Origin: Mesobacillus maritimus
GTDB taxonomy: Bacteria > Bacillota > Bacilli > Bacillales > Cytobacillaceae
Direction: 5' to 3'
DNA: 64,000 nt
Assembly (NCBI RefSeq): GCF_019749255.1
Contig: NZ_JACWFH010000009.1
Location: 248,001 to 312,000, forward strand
Position numbers and translations under genes: made by a program
Part shown: piece by piece, positions 26,916 through 35,464 of the stretch
How positions within the stretch are numbered: position 1 is the stretch's first letter
How the letters are laid out: each line of letters opens with the position of its first letter
Notes under the pieces: generated by a model
What the model saw: only the letters and a program-made list of their open reading frames with translations
Told to the model about the DNA's origin: nothing
The model's database searches: none

Positions 26916-29174
26916 ATGAAGAGTTTAAAAAGGGGCTTTTTGCTTGGCTTGGTGATGATGTTAATTTTGCCGGTTCTATCAACTTTACCGGTTCAGGCAT
27001 CTGGGGAACCAGTTTTACGGGTATCGTTAAGAAATTATCTTGGGAACGTAAAGGAAATTACTTTATATCCCGAAGTAGACTACTCGACTAATTTAGGTGA
27101 TACAAAGCTCTTAGCGAAACAATCGTACAAGCTTATCATTAAAAACGGAACCATTGTTGTTTTAAATGGCACGGAAGAGTTAGGCAAGACAACTTCGCTT
27201 GAGGTGAAGCCGCTTGAAGGTAATGGTCCAATTTCAATTAATAATCGTCCCTATTTAGGCACGTTTGAGTTTTCAATAGACAAATCTGGTTATCTTCGAC
27301 CTACTAACACTATCGGACTAGAAGACTATTTAAAGGGTGTTGTGCCTGCGGAGATGCCAGCATCATGGAATATGGAGGCTTTAAAAGCTCAGTCGGTAAC
27401 CGCGCGCACGTATGCAATGGGGTATCCAAACCGAGTAATCGATGATACTCAAGGCTATCAGGTTTACGGTGGTTATGCTTGGCATGAACGCTCAACAGAG
27501 GCTGTTCAAGCCACACAAGGTCAAGTGATTACCTATAGTGGCAAATCGATTGGTAGTGCCGCTTTATTTTCATCAAGCAATGGTGGGGAAACGGAGTCCA
27601 ATGTGAATGCATGGGGAACAGCTCCACTCCCATACTTGGGCATTAAAGAAGACCCCTATGATTCAAAAACACCTTGGAGTTTTGCTGTAAAAAAACAACA
27701 GATTGATGTTACGAAGCTTGATCTTACCAATGCCGATAAATGGTGGAATACCACTAAAGAAGCAGAACAAACGGCTGTCATCAACAATATGAAACTATGG
27801 TTGAAAGCGAATGGCTTTGCAGGAAAAGACATCAAAATTGCGGCAGTCCCTTCTATTTCATTGCATGCACCAGGTTCTGGAGGAAGAGTCACTAAAGGCA
27901 GCATCACGATTGAGTTTTTAGTAAAAGACCAAGGAAAAGCAACCTTAAATCGCCTTGAGATTAAGGATAGCGATGCATCTAAGGTGCGTTCAATCGTTGG
28001 GACGACATTGATGAAAAGCTATCTCGTGAACAAAGTGGATACAGCTGGGGATACAATCCAAGCGACTGGCGCTGGATTTGGACATGGAATTGGCTTAAGT
28101 CAATATGGAGCAAAAAAAGCCGGTGAGTCAGGAAAAACGTATCAGGATATTATTGGCTTTTATTTTGATAAAACAAGTGTAAAAGCTCTTTACAACGTAG
28201 CTCCGGTAAAGGTTGATGTTAAGCCGGCCCCTGCTCCAGTTGCGCCTGCGCCCACTCCGGTTGAACCAGAACCAACTCCTGCTGATTTGGCACCGGTAAA
28301 AGTCACTCCAGTGGTGGATTCTGTGCAAGCACCAGAGAAAATAAAGGATACCCAAGCGCCGAAGATTGGAACTGTAAAAACTTCATTTGATTCGAAAACC
28401 AATAAGGTGAAGTTAAATTTCACGACGAACGAAGCTTCGAAAGTGACCGTCTATGTTAAAGATTCAAAAGGAACGATTTTGAGCTATCTGCTAAGGGATG
28501 CTCAAAAGACTGTTGGAGCTCAGACGGTAACATGGGATGCCTCCAAACTGAATAATGGAGGTTATAGTTTTGGTGTTATTGCTATTGATAGTAGCAATAA
28601 TCGAGGTTCTGCGTTGGTTCCTTATACTTTAAACAAACCAAAGACTGTTGCCGTTTCTAAACCAGTAGCAAAGGATACTAAGGCTCCAACTATTAAAACT
28701 GTAAAATCCTCCTTTGACTCAAAAAAGAACCAAGTAAAACTGAGTTTTACTACAAACGAAAAAGCAAAGGTTACTGTTCTTGTAAAAGATGCTAAAGGAA
28801 AAGTAGTAGGGACTTTATTAAAAGATGCTCAAAAGGCTCCAGGATCTCAGTCTATGGTCTGGAACGTGAGCAAGGTGAATAACGGAAAGTATTCCTTTGT
28901 GGTAACAGCCATTGATAGTAGCAATAATAAAGGAACGGCTACAAGTGCGTATACACTGAACAAACCGAAGCCTGCTCCGAAAAAGATGACAGGCAAAGTG
29001 AAAGCTACCACTTTAAATATCCGTTCAACTGCATCTACCAAAGGGAAAATTGTTGGTACGGTTAAAAAGAATCAGACTGTTACGGTCCTACAAAAGACTG
29101 GTTCTTGGTATAAGATTCAATATGGAAAGAAGACTGGATATGTGTCGAGTCAGTATTTGACGAATGTTAAGTAA
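26916..29174 (+). CDS. SpoIID/LytB-domain exported protein with Ig-like repeats and SH3 domain
   Basis: The 752-residue protein starts with a signal peptide cut near PVQASG (about 30). Residues about 120-430 are a SpoIID/LytB domain: GLEDYLKGVVPAEMP, KAQSVTARTYA and the closing GAGFGHGIGLSQYGA. SpoIID is a lytic transglycosylase acting on denuded glycan; LytB homologues modify wall autolysins. A Pro/Ala hinge (430-475) leads to two copies of a roughly 100-residue Ig/FlgD-like domain, each beginning DT(Q/K)AP and ending GTA/GSA...YTLNKPK. A C-terminal SH3b domain (about 690-752, LNIRSTASTKGKIVGTV) binds wall. A GGGG-type ribosome site lies 7 bases before the ATG. The gene is monocistronic with its own terminator. 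The role is probably wall remodelling in growing cells. Confidence 0.85.
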   Translation: MKSLKRGFLLGLVMMLILPVLSTLPVQASGEPVLRVSLRNYLGNVKEITLYPEVDYSTNLGDTKLLAKQSYKLIIKNGTIVVLNGTEELGKTTSLEVKPLEGNGPISINNRPYLGTFEFSIDKSGYLRPTNTIGLEDYLKGVVPAEMPASWNMEALKAQSVTARTYAMGYPNRVIDDTQGYQVYGGYAWHERSTEAVQATQGQVITYSGKSIGSAALFSSSNGGETESNVNAWGTAPLPYLGIKEDPYDSKTPWSFAVKKQQIDVTKLDLTNADKWWNTTKEAEQTAVINNMKLWLKANGFAGKDIKIAAVPSISLHAPGSGGRVTKGSITIEFLVKDQGKATLNRLEIKDSDASKVRSIVGTTLMKSYLVNKVDTAGDTIQATGAGFGHGIGLSQYGAKKAGESGKTYQDIIGFYFDKTSVKALYNVAPVKVDVKPAPAPVAPAPTPVEPEPTPADLAPVKVTPVVDSVQAPEKIKDTQAPKIGTVKTSFDSKTNKVKLNFTTNEASKVTVYVKDSKGTILSYLLRDAQKTVGAQTVTWDASKLNNGGYSFGVIAIDSSNNRGSALVPYTLNKPKTVAVSKPVAKDTKAPTIKTVKSSFDSKKNQVKLSFTTNEKAKVTVLVKDAKGKVVGTLLKDAQKAPGSQSMVWNVSKVNNGKYSFVVTAIDSSNNKGTATSAYTLNKPKPAPKKMTGKVKATTLNIRSTASTKGKIVGTVKKNQTVTVLQKTGSWYKIQYGKKTGYVSSQYLTNVK

Positions 29175-29192
29175 GAAATAGTGTGGATTTGG

Positions 29193-29220
29193 AACCGGCG
29201 TCTGGGGACGCCGGTTTTTT
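29193..29220 (+). terminator. Terminator of the SpoIID/LytB-domain gene
   Basis: AACCGGCGTC and GACGCCGGTT pair around a 4-base loop, followed by TTTTTT. Confidence 0.92.
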
Positions 29221-29340
29221 ATTATCCATCCTAGGATGGCTCCTTTTCCAAGTAATATCTCTACCTTTTTATACATACATAAATAATACTGCTTGTTCAT
29301 ATATTTTCTAAACATACATCTCAGGTTAGGAGGAGCTAGA

Positions 29341-29805
29341 ATGCGAAGACGGCGAGTCCCTCCCATTGTATTTCCCGCAATCGTTCTTTTAGTAATTGTT
29401 TTAATACTTTTCGGAATTGGTTCATGGTTGTTTTCGAGTAACCGGGGCGTCGAAGAAGTGGTTGAAGACTTTTATGCATACGAAGCCGATGGAGATTTCG
29501 CCAGTTCTTGGGAGTTGCTACACCCTTATATGCAAGAGCGATTCCCCAAAACCTCCTACATGCAGGACCGTACGCATGTCTTCATCGGCCATTTCGGAGC
29601 TGAGACCTTTACCTACACAATTGGTGAAGCTGAAGAAATGGAAGGGTGGAAAATGGAAGAAGGGCGCGAACCGTTCGAAACAACTTACAAATATCTCGTA
29701 ACCCAACATTATCAAGGGAAGTATGGAAGGTTTAATTTCCAGCAAGAAGTATTCGTGGTCGAACACAAAGATGAGTGGAAAATTGTCTGGGATTACAATC
29801 AATAA
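29341..29805 (+). CDS. Small membrane-anchored protein with NTF2-like extracytoplasmic domain
   Basis: The ATG at 29341 with GGAGGAG 6 bases upstream is the start; the frame extends 16 codons further but without a ribosome site. The 154-residue product has an Arg-rich N terminus, one transmembrane helix (about 7-33) and an exterior domain that opens VEEVVEDFYAYEADGDFA and ends DEWKIVWDY. That pattern of a helix and later curved beta strands is typical of NTF2/SnoaL-like or DUF4878-like folds. I recognise no catalytic residues. Function unknown; a ligand-sensing or wall-associated role is possible. Confidence 0.7.
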   Translation: MRRRRVPPIVFPAIVLLVIVLILFGIGSWLFSSNRGVEEVVEDFYAYEADGDFASSWELLHPYMQERFPKTSYMQDRTHVFIGHFGAETFTYTIGEAEEMEGWKMEEGREPFETTYKYLVTQHYQGKYGRFNFQQEVFVVEHKDEWKIVWDYNQ

Positions 29806-29808
29806 GCA

Positions 29809-29853
29809 AAAAAGTGCCTGACCCCTAGCCTGTTATAGGAGGTCGGCACTTTT
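29809..29853 (+). terminator. Terminator after the NTF2-like gene
   Basis: AAAAAGTGCC-GACC and GGTC-GGCACTTTT pair in a long imperfect stem ending in a T tract. It lies between convergent genes and may also stop thiT transcripts. Confidence 0.75.
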
Positions 29854-29911
29854 ATTATGATTTTTATTAATAAAACGTTTGATTAATAAGGTTATTGATT
29901 CAGGTGAATTT

Positions 29912-30511
29912 TTACTGCACAGGCCTTTCTGAAGCAATGGGACTGGTACCTTTTTTCATGATAATCCGCTTGGATGCAGAGCTTAGAAGAACAAGAACGA
30001 TTGAACAAAGGACTGCTGAACCTAGCATGGCTAACCCGTTCATGACTAAGGAATACTTAACCGGTGACATGCCTTCTGGAGCATAGTCACCCCAAAAAAC
30101 TACACCGGCAATAAAATGCCAGAAATACCTTGCAAGACTTCCTACAAACACCGCTAGTACGACCCAAAGGGAGACAGATAATTTGCTCCCTTTTTGCAAT
30201 GCCTTTTGTATTACAGGATGGAAAATTCCCGCAACCCCAATGAAAGCAAAGGCAATGAAATACTCAATTAGAAATTGAATAATGGATAAAAAGTAAAAAT
30301 TCCCTGTAGTAAGCTGTAATAACCCCCAAAGAAAGCCAGAAATAAAACTAACTTTTAATCCCCAGCGGAAGGCCAAGATAAAGATTGGTACCATCGAAAA
30401 CGAAACGGTAACCGCAGGCGCTATTGTAATCGATGGCAACAAATCCAATACCATCGCAATGGCCGCAAAAAAAGCTGCCTCAATCAACGCGACTAACTTA
30501 ATTTTTTTCAT
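29912..30511 (-). CDS. thiT: Thiamine ECF transporter S component
   Basis: ThiT binds thiamine and delivers it through the shared energy-coupling module (EcfAA'T). The 199-residue protein has six hydrophobic segments, begins MKKIKLVALIEAAFFAAIAM and holds the SMVPIFILAFRWG...GFLWGLLQ and SLARYFWHFIAGVVFWG blocks typical of the family (helices 3-6 form the thiamine pocket). I chose the ATG at 30511 because GGGGGAG lies 9 bases upstream; a longer frame would start inside the regulatory leader. A TPP riboswitch lies directly upstream, which confirms the assignment. Confidence 0.92.
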   Translation of the reverse strand: MKKIKLVALIEAAFFAAIAMVLDLLPSITIAPAVTVSFSMVPIFILAFRWGLKVSFISGFLWGLLQLTTGNFYFLSIIQFLIEYFIAFAFIGVAGIFHPVIQKALQKGSKLSVSLWVVLAVFVGSLARYFWHFIAGVVFWGDYAPEGMSPVKYSLVMNGLAMLGSAVLCSIVLVLLSSASKRIIMKKGTSPIASERPVQ

Positions 30512-30558
30512 AAAAAATACTCCCCCTGTTTTGTGATAAGCAAACCTCAAGGGGAGTA
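30512..30558 (-). promoter_or_regulatory. Expression platform of the TPP riboswitch
   Basis: TACTCCCC and GGGGAGTA form an 8-bp stem, and the right arm contains the thiT ribosome site. A T6 tract follows, so the hairpin could act either as a terminator or by hiding the ribosome site. The left arm can alternatively pair with AAGGGGAG at the 5' end of the aptamer. Confidence 0.7.
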
Positions 30559-30598
30559 CATTCTTCTCCTAATAATAACGAATGAACTCATAATAATT

Positions 30599-30689
30599 CC
30601 ACATCCCTGCGCTAGCATTAACTAACAGGTTCAAAGGGTCTAAACAGTTTCTAAAACTGTTTACTCTCAGCCAAAAGCTCCCCTTGTGG
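30599..30689 (-). ncRNA. TPP riboswitch aptamer (THI element)
   Basis: Leftward, the conserved parts appear in order: P1 CCACA, GGGGAGC, CTGAGA (pyrimidine sensor), a variable P3a hairpin, ACCCTTTGAACCTG (the pyrophosphate sensor region), AGCGCAGGGA and the closing TGTGG that completes P1. This represses thiT when thiamine pyrophosphate is abundant. Confidence 0.95.
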
Positions 30690-30796
30690 TTTTGCTTGTA
30701 TTCGATTTGAATTTCCATTTCATTGTATCTTAATAATTCCTAGTGAGCAACAGTGATTTTTGTTTTTTACGCTTTCTCAAAGCAGTTCTTGGCCAT

Positions 30797-31699
30797 TTAA
30801 AATAATTTTACCCCATAGGCATCTAATATCGCTTTAGGTACAAAAAATCTTGCAGTCATTAATGGGTCGACGATTTGTGAGACCTGTACTTGTCCAGCTG
30901 CGCTAAAGAGCATAGTTAGCTCCGCTAGGGTTAAGTCAGTATGCGGAAGCAGGGTATCAACGAAAATTTCCACCGCTGCTTTTGCTGCTTCATCAAGCGT
31001 CTCTTTTGAAACAATGACTGCTATGCCTTCCTCGTTTTCTACGAATGGAAAACGAATGCTCTTCTCTTTGATCACTTCGAGTGTCACAGTAACTTTACCA
31101 GGAATTTCAATCCCAGAGACACCGATTTCTCCATCCCCCATTGCTGCATGTAAGTCGCCGAGTCCGAATAAAGCCCCCTCTTGGAACACTGGGAAGTATA
31201 GGGTAGCACCTGTTGTGATTAAGGTTGTATCCATGTTTCCGCCATGTGCTCCAGGAGTTCCGTTATTAACAGGAGCATCTTCTGGTGCCACTCCAATAAC
31301 GCCAATCATTGGGTTTAGCGGCAAAGAAATACGATTGTTAAATACGGCTTTTCTATCTACGATTGGAATCACTTTTACCGTGAATTTATCGATCCGGTGC
31401 CCCATAATCCCCAATCCTGGACCTGTTGACAGCAACCCTTGATCCGCCAGTTCAATGTTATCAATCCTCACCTTTAAAATATCCCCTGGCTGTGCTCCTT
31501 CAATAAAAATCGGACCTGTGGCTGGATTAATCTGATTCCAATCCACGGTATTATAAGGTGTATCTGGTGATTGGATCTGGTTTTGAAAACAATCATACGT
31601 CTCAATGGTAACCGTTGATCCAGACGAAACTGTCATAGCAGGTTGATTATCTTTACTAAACGCATAGAAATACTTCTCGGTTGTTACTACATTCCCCAT
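30797..31699 (-). CDS. Acetamidase/formamidase family protein
   Basis: The 300-residue protein matches the FmdA/AmdA family (PF03069), which hydrolyses formamide or acetamide to the acid and ammonia in the cytoplasm. Recognisable blocks are NPATGPIFIEGAQPGDIL, GPGLGIMGHRI, MIGVIGVAP, GTPGAHGGNMDTT, LFGLGDLHAAMGDGEI and a closing region rich in metal-site His and Asp. The protein has no signal peptide. The ATG at 31699 is preferred over a GTG nine bases earlier, although the ribosome site (GTGGG) is weak for both. It stands alone, without an amide transporter nearby. Substrate choice cannot be read from sequence. Confidence 0.85.
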   Translation of the reverse strand: MGNVVTTEKYFYAFSKDNQPAMTVSSGSTVTIETYDCFQNQIQSPDTPYNTVDWNQINPATGPIFIEGAQPGDILKVRIDNIELADQGLLSTGPGLGIMGHRIDKFTVKVIPIVDRKAVFNNRISLPLNPMIGVIGVAPEDAPVNNGTPGAHGGNMDTTLITTGATLYFPVFQEGALFGLGDLHAAMGDGEIGVSGIEIPGKVTVTLEVIKEKSIRFPFVENEEGIAVIVSKETLDEAAKAAVEIFVDTLLPHTDLTLAELTMLFSAAGQVQVSQIVDPLMTARFFVPKAILDAYGVKLF

Positions 31700-31823
31700 A
31701 CAAAGCACCCACTTTTAAAAGAATATGAATTTTATAACAATAGTTTAACATATATCGCTAAGAATACTTATTTTGGAGTGCTTTCTGTTAGAATGGGAGA
31801 AGGTTTTTAAAAGGAGTTAAAAC

Positions 31824-32306
31824 ATGTTTTCATACATTGAATTTAAAGGAAAAAAGCTTGTAGTAGCAATCAGCCATTTTCTGTTTCTCCTCTATATTGC
31901 AATTGCCGCAGTACTATTGTTTTTCAGCTCTTACCGACAGGAAGTGAGGTTTGGCCGGAATGAGGCTTTTACAGAATATAACCTAGTTCCGTTCCAAACA
32001 ATTATGAACTATATCAATGCCACAGGATACATTAACACGAGCATCGTCATTACAAACCTTGCTGGGAATATTCTAGCTTTTATGCCGCTCGGTTTCTTTC
32101 TCCCCCTTTTATTTAAAAGATACTTGAAATTTAGAAATACGATTTTCGTCGTGATCGCCTCGACCTTTTCGGTAGAGTGTTTACAGTATTATTTTCGAGT
32201 TGGAAGTTTTGATGTGGATGATCTTATTTTGAACACGGTTGGTGGGATACTTGGGTTTGGAGTTTTCAAGCTTGTTTCTCTGGTTCTGAAGCTGTTTATT
32301 CGTTAG
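31824..32306 (+). CDS. VanZ family membrane protein
   Basis: The 160-residue protein has about four transmembrane helices and the VanZ pattern: YNLVPFQTI after the first helix, NLAGNILAFMPLGFFLPLLF, ECLQYYFRVGSFDVDDLILNTVGGILGF. The name comes from a low-level teicoplanin resistance gene; most homologues have no proven role. AAAAGGAG precedes the ATG at a good distance. It is transcribed alone, and a 52-bp tandem array follows. Confidence 0.88.
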   Translation: MFSYIEFKGKKLVVAISHFLFLLYIAIAAVLLFFSSYRQEVRFGRNEAFTEYNLVPFQTIMNYINATGYINTSIVITNLAGNILAFMPLGFFLPLLFKRYLKFRNTIFVVIASTFSVECLQYYFRVGSFDVDDLILNTVGGILGFGVFKLVSLVLKLFIR

Positions 32307-32377
32307 TAAGTGACCTGTGATTTTTGGTAACTAGAGAACAGTATCTACCTATTTTACGGATTCGTTGTTATCCCACA

Positions 32378-32765
32378 ATCTTTGGGTGGTGGCTGTTTTA
32401 TCGTTACCTTTCTATCAATTTTCTCTTAAGTTTGGGTACATTGAGTGCTCCAACGTTACCTTTTTACCTTCTTCTCTTGGGGATTGGGCACGTTGGCTGA
32501 TCCAACGTTCCCGTTTTACCATTTTCGCCTGGGGTTTGGGCACGTTGGCTAATCCAATATTACCGTTTTACCATTTTCTCTTGGGGATTGGGCACGTTGG
32601 CTGATCCAACGTTCCCGTTTTACCATTTTCTCCTGGGGTTTGGGCACGTTGGCTGATTCAACGTTACCGTTTTACCATTTTCGCCTGGGGTTTGGGCACG
32701 TTGGCTAATCCAACGTTACCGTTTTCTCGTTTTCTCTTGGTGTTTAGGCACGTTGAACCGCTTCA
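32378..32765. repeat. Tandem array 1, 52-bp units
   Basis: The landmark GGGCACGTTGG (or a close variant) recurs at 32434, 32486, 32538, 32590, 32642, 32694 and 32746, every step exactly 52 bases, with a degenerate unit before. Most units contain the dyad ACGTTGG-CTGAT-CCAACGT. 52 is not a multiple of three, and the frames are not conserved, so the array is non-coding. It lies between VanZ and the telA terminator. Confidence 0.9.
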
Positions 32766-32803
32766 GCATGATATTTTATAAACTCGAAGATTCCTTTGCC
32801 GCT

Positions 32804-32842
32804 AAAAAAGGTTCGGAAGCACCTTCCGAATGCTTCCGAACC
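32804..32842 (-). terminator. Terminator of the xpaC-telA operon
   Basis: Leftward, GGTTCGGAAGCA and TGCTTCCGAACC form a perfect 12-bp stem around a 9-base loop, followed by TTTTTT. Confidence 0.92.
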
Positions 32843-32858
32843 CCCTCGTAAAAATCGT

Positions 32859-34046
32859 CTATTCTCCTTTAATCTCAAGCAACTTTTGTCTTAGTTCGTT
32901 TTCCATATTGGCTAGTTCGTGTTCGGCTTGGCGGCGTTTGCTGCGACCTTCTTGTTGGATGCGCATGGTTTCCTCTAGTGTGGTAATTAGGTTTTCTTGT
33001 GTTTTCTTAAGGGTTTCAATGTCTACCAAACCGCGTTCATTTTCTTTCGCAGTCTCAATGGTATTACTTTTAAGCATTTCAGCATTTTTCAGCAGCAATT
33101 CATTGGTTGTTTTCGAAACCTGCTTTTGAGCTTCAACCGCATGCCGCTGTCGAATTAACGTTAATGCAATGGCAACCTGATTTTTCCATAATGGAATCGC
33201 AGTCATAATGGATGACTGAATTTTTTCTACTAGCGCTTGGTTGGTGTTTTGAATCAAGCGAATTTGCGGTGCACTTTGAATCGTAATCTCGCGGCTTAAT
33301 TTCAAGTCATGAAGGCGTTTGTCCAAGCGATCGGCAAACTGAATCATATCATTCACTTCTTGGAACTTCATTTGGTCATTCGTTGACTGTGCTGCTCGCT
33401 TCAATTCTGGAATGGTTTTATTATTCAGTTCTTCTAGCTTTAATTCGCCTGCCGCAATATAAATATTCAACGCATTAAAATATTCTTTGTTGTTTTCATA
33501 CAGTTTTTCAAGCATACCGATATCAGATAAAAGCACATTTTTGCTACGGTCTAGTTTTACGCTAATTCGGTCAATTTGAGCACTTGTTTTTTGGTATTTC
33601 GAAAGGACTTCTTGTACTGATTTCGAAATCTTTCCGAATACCCTTCCGAAGAAGGACGTTTTCTCCTGTCTAAGATCATCCGGAGTCACTTCTTGGAGAC
33701 GCTTCATTAAATCATTGATAATGTCACCGACTTCCCCGACATCCTGCTTTTGCACATGCTCCAGCATCGTATGCGAGAACGTTAACAGCTTGCCTTGCGC
33801 TTGAGTACCGTAAGAAATCATTGCTTGATGGTTTTTCGGGTCAATTTGCTCCGCAAGTTGAATCGCTTTTGCTTTGTTTTCTTCAGGAATGACATCAATC
33901 AAGCGAACAGGTCTTGCGTCCTCTGATTGTTTCGTAGGCTGAGGTTGTAGCTGTAGCTCCGGACTATTATCCCCAAACGGATTCGCAAGCAAATCATCCA
34001 TGACATGATCTGTATTTTTTAATAAATCGGGATTCTTTTCACTCAT
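32859..34046 (-). CDS. TelA-like protein (toxic anion resistance family, YaaN type)
   Basis: The 395-residue cytoplasmic protein is almost entirely helical with long coiled coils. It has the TelA family (PF05816) blocks [37 protein letters not shown] and [20 protein letters not shown]. The family name derives from tellurite resistance; in Bacillus the usual partner is XpaC, as here. It overlaps xpaC by 4 bases (ATGA), so the two are translationally coupled. The biochemical role is unknown; envelope-stress functions have been suggested for the family. Confidence 0.88.
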   Translation of the reverse strand: MSEKNPDLLKNTDHVMDDLLANPFGDNSPELQLQPQPTKQSEDARPVRLIDVIPEENKAKAIQLAEQIDPKNHQAMISYGTQAQGKLLTFSHTMLEHVQKQDVGEVGDIINDLMKRLQEVTPDDLRQEKTSFFGRVFGKISKSVQEVLSKYQKTSAQIDRISVKLDRSKNVLLSDIGMLEKLYENNKEYFNALNIYIAAGELKLEELNNKTIPELKRAAQSTNDQMKFQEVNDMIQFADRLDKRLHDLKLSREITIQSAPQIRLIQNTNQALVEKIQSSIMTAIPLWKNQVAIALTLIRQRHAVEAQKQVSKTTNELLLKNAEMLKSNTIETAKENERGLVDIETLKKTQENLITTLEETMRIQQEGRSKRRQAEHELANMENELRQKLLEIKGE

Positions 34047-34876
34047 TCCTTGAACCTCCTGTCATTGTTTTCTCGGCTTACTGGAATCTTTATTTCTTCT
34101 TTTTTATCAACTTTTGTATTAATAAAATATCTCGGACCAGAGGATTCTGTTTGTTCAGAAGCTACTTCTGATTTTCCTTCTAGGTTTACATTGCGTTCCT
34201 CAGAAGACACCTTTTTTTCCGACTTTATCATATTGCCCGCAATTTCTTCCTTTGAACCTTTCCCAGTGTTAATCGAATACTTAGCCACATCAATTTCAAA
34301 GTTGAGATTGTCAATATCGTTTTCTAATACATGATAAAGATCCTTTTCAACTAGTTTGCTCATCTCTGACAACGTAGAACGAGTTTCTGCCAAAGACCAT
34401 TCAATTTCACGGTTTCTTTTCGGTTGCGTAGAGAGAAATGCATATTTTTCTGTCAGTTCAAGCACTGAATCTAAATGAGAAAAATAAAACCGTTCTGCCT
34501 GGTAAAATCGTTTTGGTTCTCGCTTGGTCATATTATAGATTTTTCGAATGACCCGAAGCAGTTCGACTCTTTCTTTTAAAGAAGGAAGATGACGAATGGA
34601 AAACAGTGTTTTATGCAAACGTGAGATTTTTTGCTTTGCTTCCTCAAGATTTTTCTTTATATAGCGATATTCTTTCCGAGTGAGTCCATTTTTCTTAAGA
34701 AACTGAGACCCTGTATATAGAGAGGCTAGCCAAAATATAAGTGCCCCACCTGCCAAAGAAATTCCTGAAGAAACCCAAAATGTATTGTTTAAAGTAAAAA
34801 AGCTGACAATCCAAATCATGATCGCAGACGGGATGGTTACCGCCGATCGAATCAGAAAAGAAAGAAACGGATTCAT
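34043..34876 (-). CDS. xpaC: XpaC family membrane protein
   Basis: I start at the ATG at 34876, with AAGGAG 9 bases upstream. The longer frame to 34984 has no ribosome site. The 277-residue product begins with two transmembrane helices ([20 protein letters not shown]... and [16 protein letters not shown]), followed by a long basic cytoplasmic coiled-coil region ([20 protein letters not shown]). This matches PF10112, first noted for 5-bromo-4-chloroindolyl phosphate hydrolysis, which is not an established catalytic role. The Lys/Glu-rich C-terminal tail is low complexity. It is the first gene of a two-gene operon with telA. Confidence 0.85.
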   Translation of the reverse strand: MNPFLSFLIRSAVTIPSAIMIWIVSFFTLNNTFWVSSGISLAGGALIFWLASLYTGSQFLKKNGLTRKEYRYIKKNLEEAKQKISRLHKTLFSIRHLPSLKERVELLRVIRKIYNMTKREPKRFYQAERFYFSHLDSVLELTEKYAFLSTQPKRNREIEWSLAETRSTLSEMSKLVEKDLYHVLENDIDNLNFEIDVAKYSINTGKGSKEEIAGNMIKSEKKVSSEERNVNLEGKSEVASEQTESSGPRYFINTKVDKKEEIKIPVSRENNDRRFKE

Positions 34877-35247
34877 GAGTATCGACTCCTTACATATGCT
34901 TCCTTTGTATTCATACGAATGAAAAGGGATGATTGTTTCGTTTACGGAGAATTTTTTTAAAGCTCTTACCCTTAAATTCAACAATACACGATAATTTCCC
35001 TCTTTTCCACAGGCTAAAATGGTACAACACTCTAGGTCTGTAGACGTAGATGCACTTTTTTACCCCTTAAACTCATCTGGTACTATTTTCCTGTTTTTGA
35101 TTATTTTTTGAAAATTCATTGTTTTAACAGGAGCATCTACCTATTATTAAAATAAGGCACTTCAACGAGGGACACGCTCCTTGCCTGCCAAAAGCAAACT
35201 TGCACCCACAGTCTAAAGCAAGCCATCAATCAATTTACAAATAGCAC
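34877..35247. other. Divergent intergenic region, no recognised gene
   Basis: The stretch separates leftward xpaC from the rightward peptide-cyclase pair. GTAGATGC (35046-35053) and GCATCTAC (35131-35138) form a perfect inverted repeat 77 bases apart; whether it is functional is unclear. Confidence 0.4.
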
Positions 35248-35270
35248 CACCTCAATCTTTTAAGGAGGTG
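35248..35270 (+). promoter_or_regulatory. Stem that masks a ribosome-binding site
   Basis: CACCTC at 35248-35253 is the exact complement of GAGGTG at 35265-35270, which is the Shine-Dalgarno sequence of the 40-residue frame. The 11-base loop makes a plausible translational switch. Confidence 0.5.
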
Positions 35271-35277
35271 ATTTACA

Positions 35278-35400
35278 GTGAAAATGGTTCAAAAAGAAAA
35301 AAACGTAAACACCACTAAGATTGTCATCAATACAATGATTCTTGTATCTACTATCATGTTCGTGACAAGAGGATACAAAATATGGGATATAACCCTATAG
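35278..35400 (+). CDS. 40-residue hydrophobic peptide ahead of a diguanylate cyclase
   Basis: A GTG at 35278 follows an ideal AAGGAGGTGA at 6 bases. The frame encodes 40 residues and ends at 35400. The N-terminal third is Lys/Asn-rich (MKMVQKEKNVNTTK), and the rest is a single hydrophobic segment (IVINTMILVSTIMFV) followed by TRGYKIWDITL. It could be a small membrane protein or a secreted signal precursor. It ends 64 bases before the GGDEF-protein gene on the same strand, so it may be a regulator of that enzyme (inference). I do not recognise its family. Confidence 0.6.
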   Translation: MKMVQKEKNVNTTKIVINTMILVSTIMFVTRGYKIWDITL

Positions 35401-35464
35401 TCTTTGGAAATTGGAGAAGTTTGAACATAACTTCTCCTTATTAATCATATAGCGAGTGATTATT

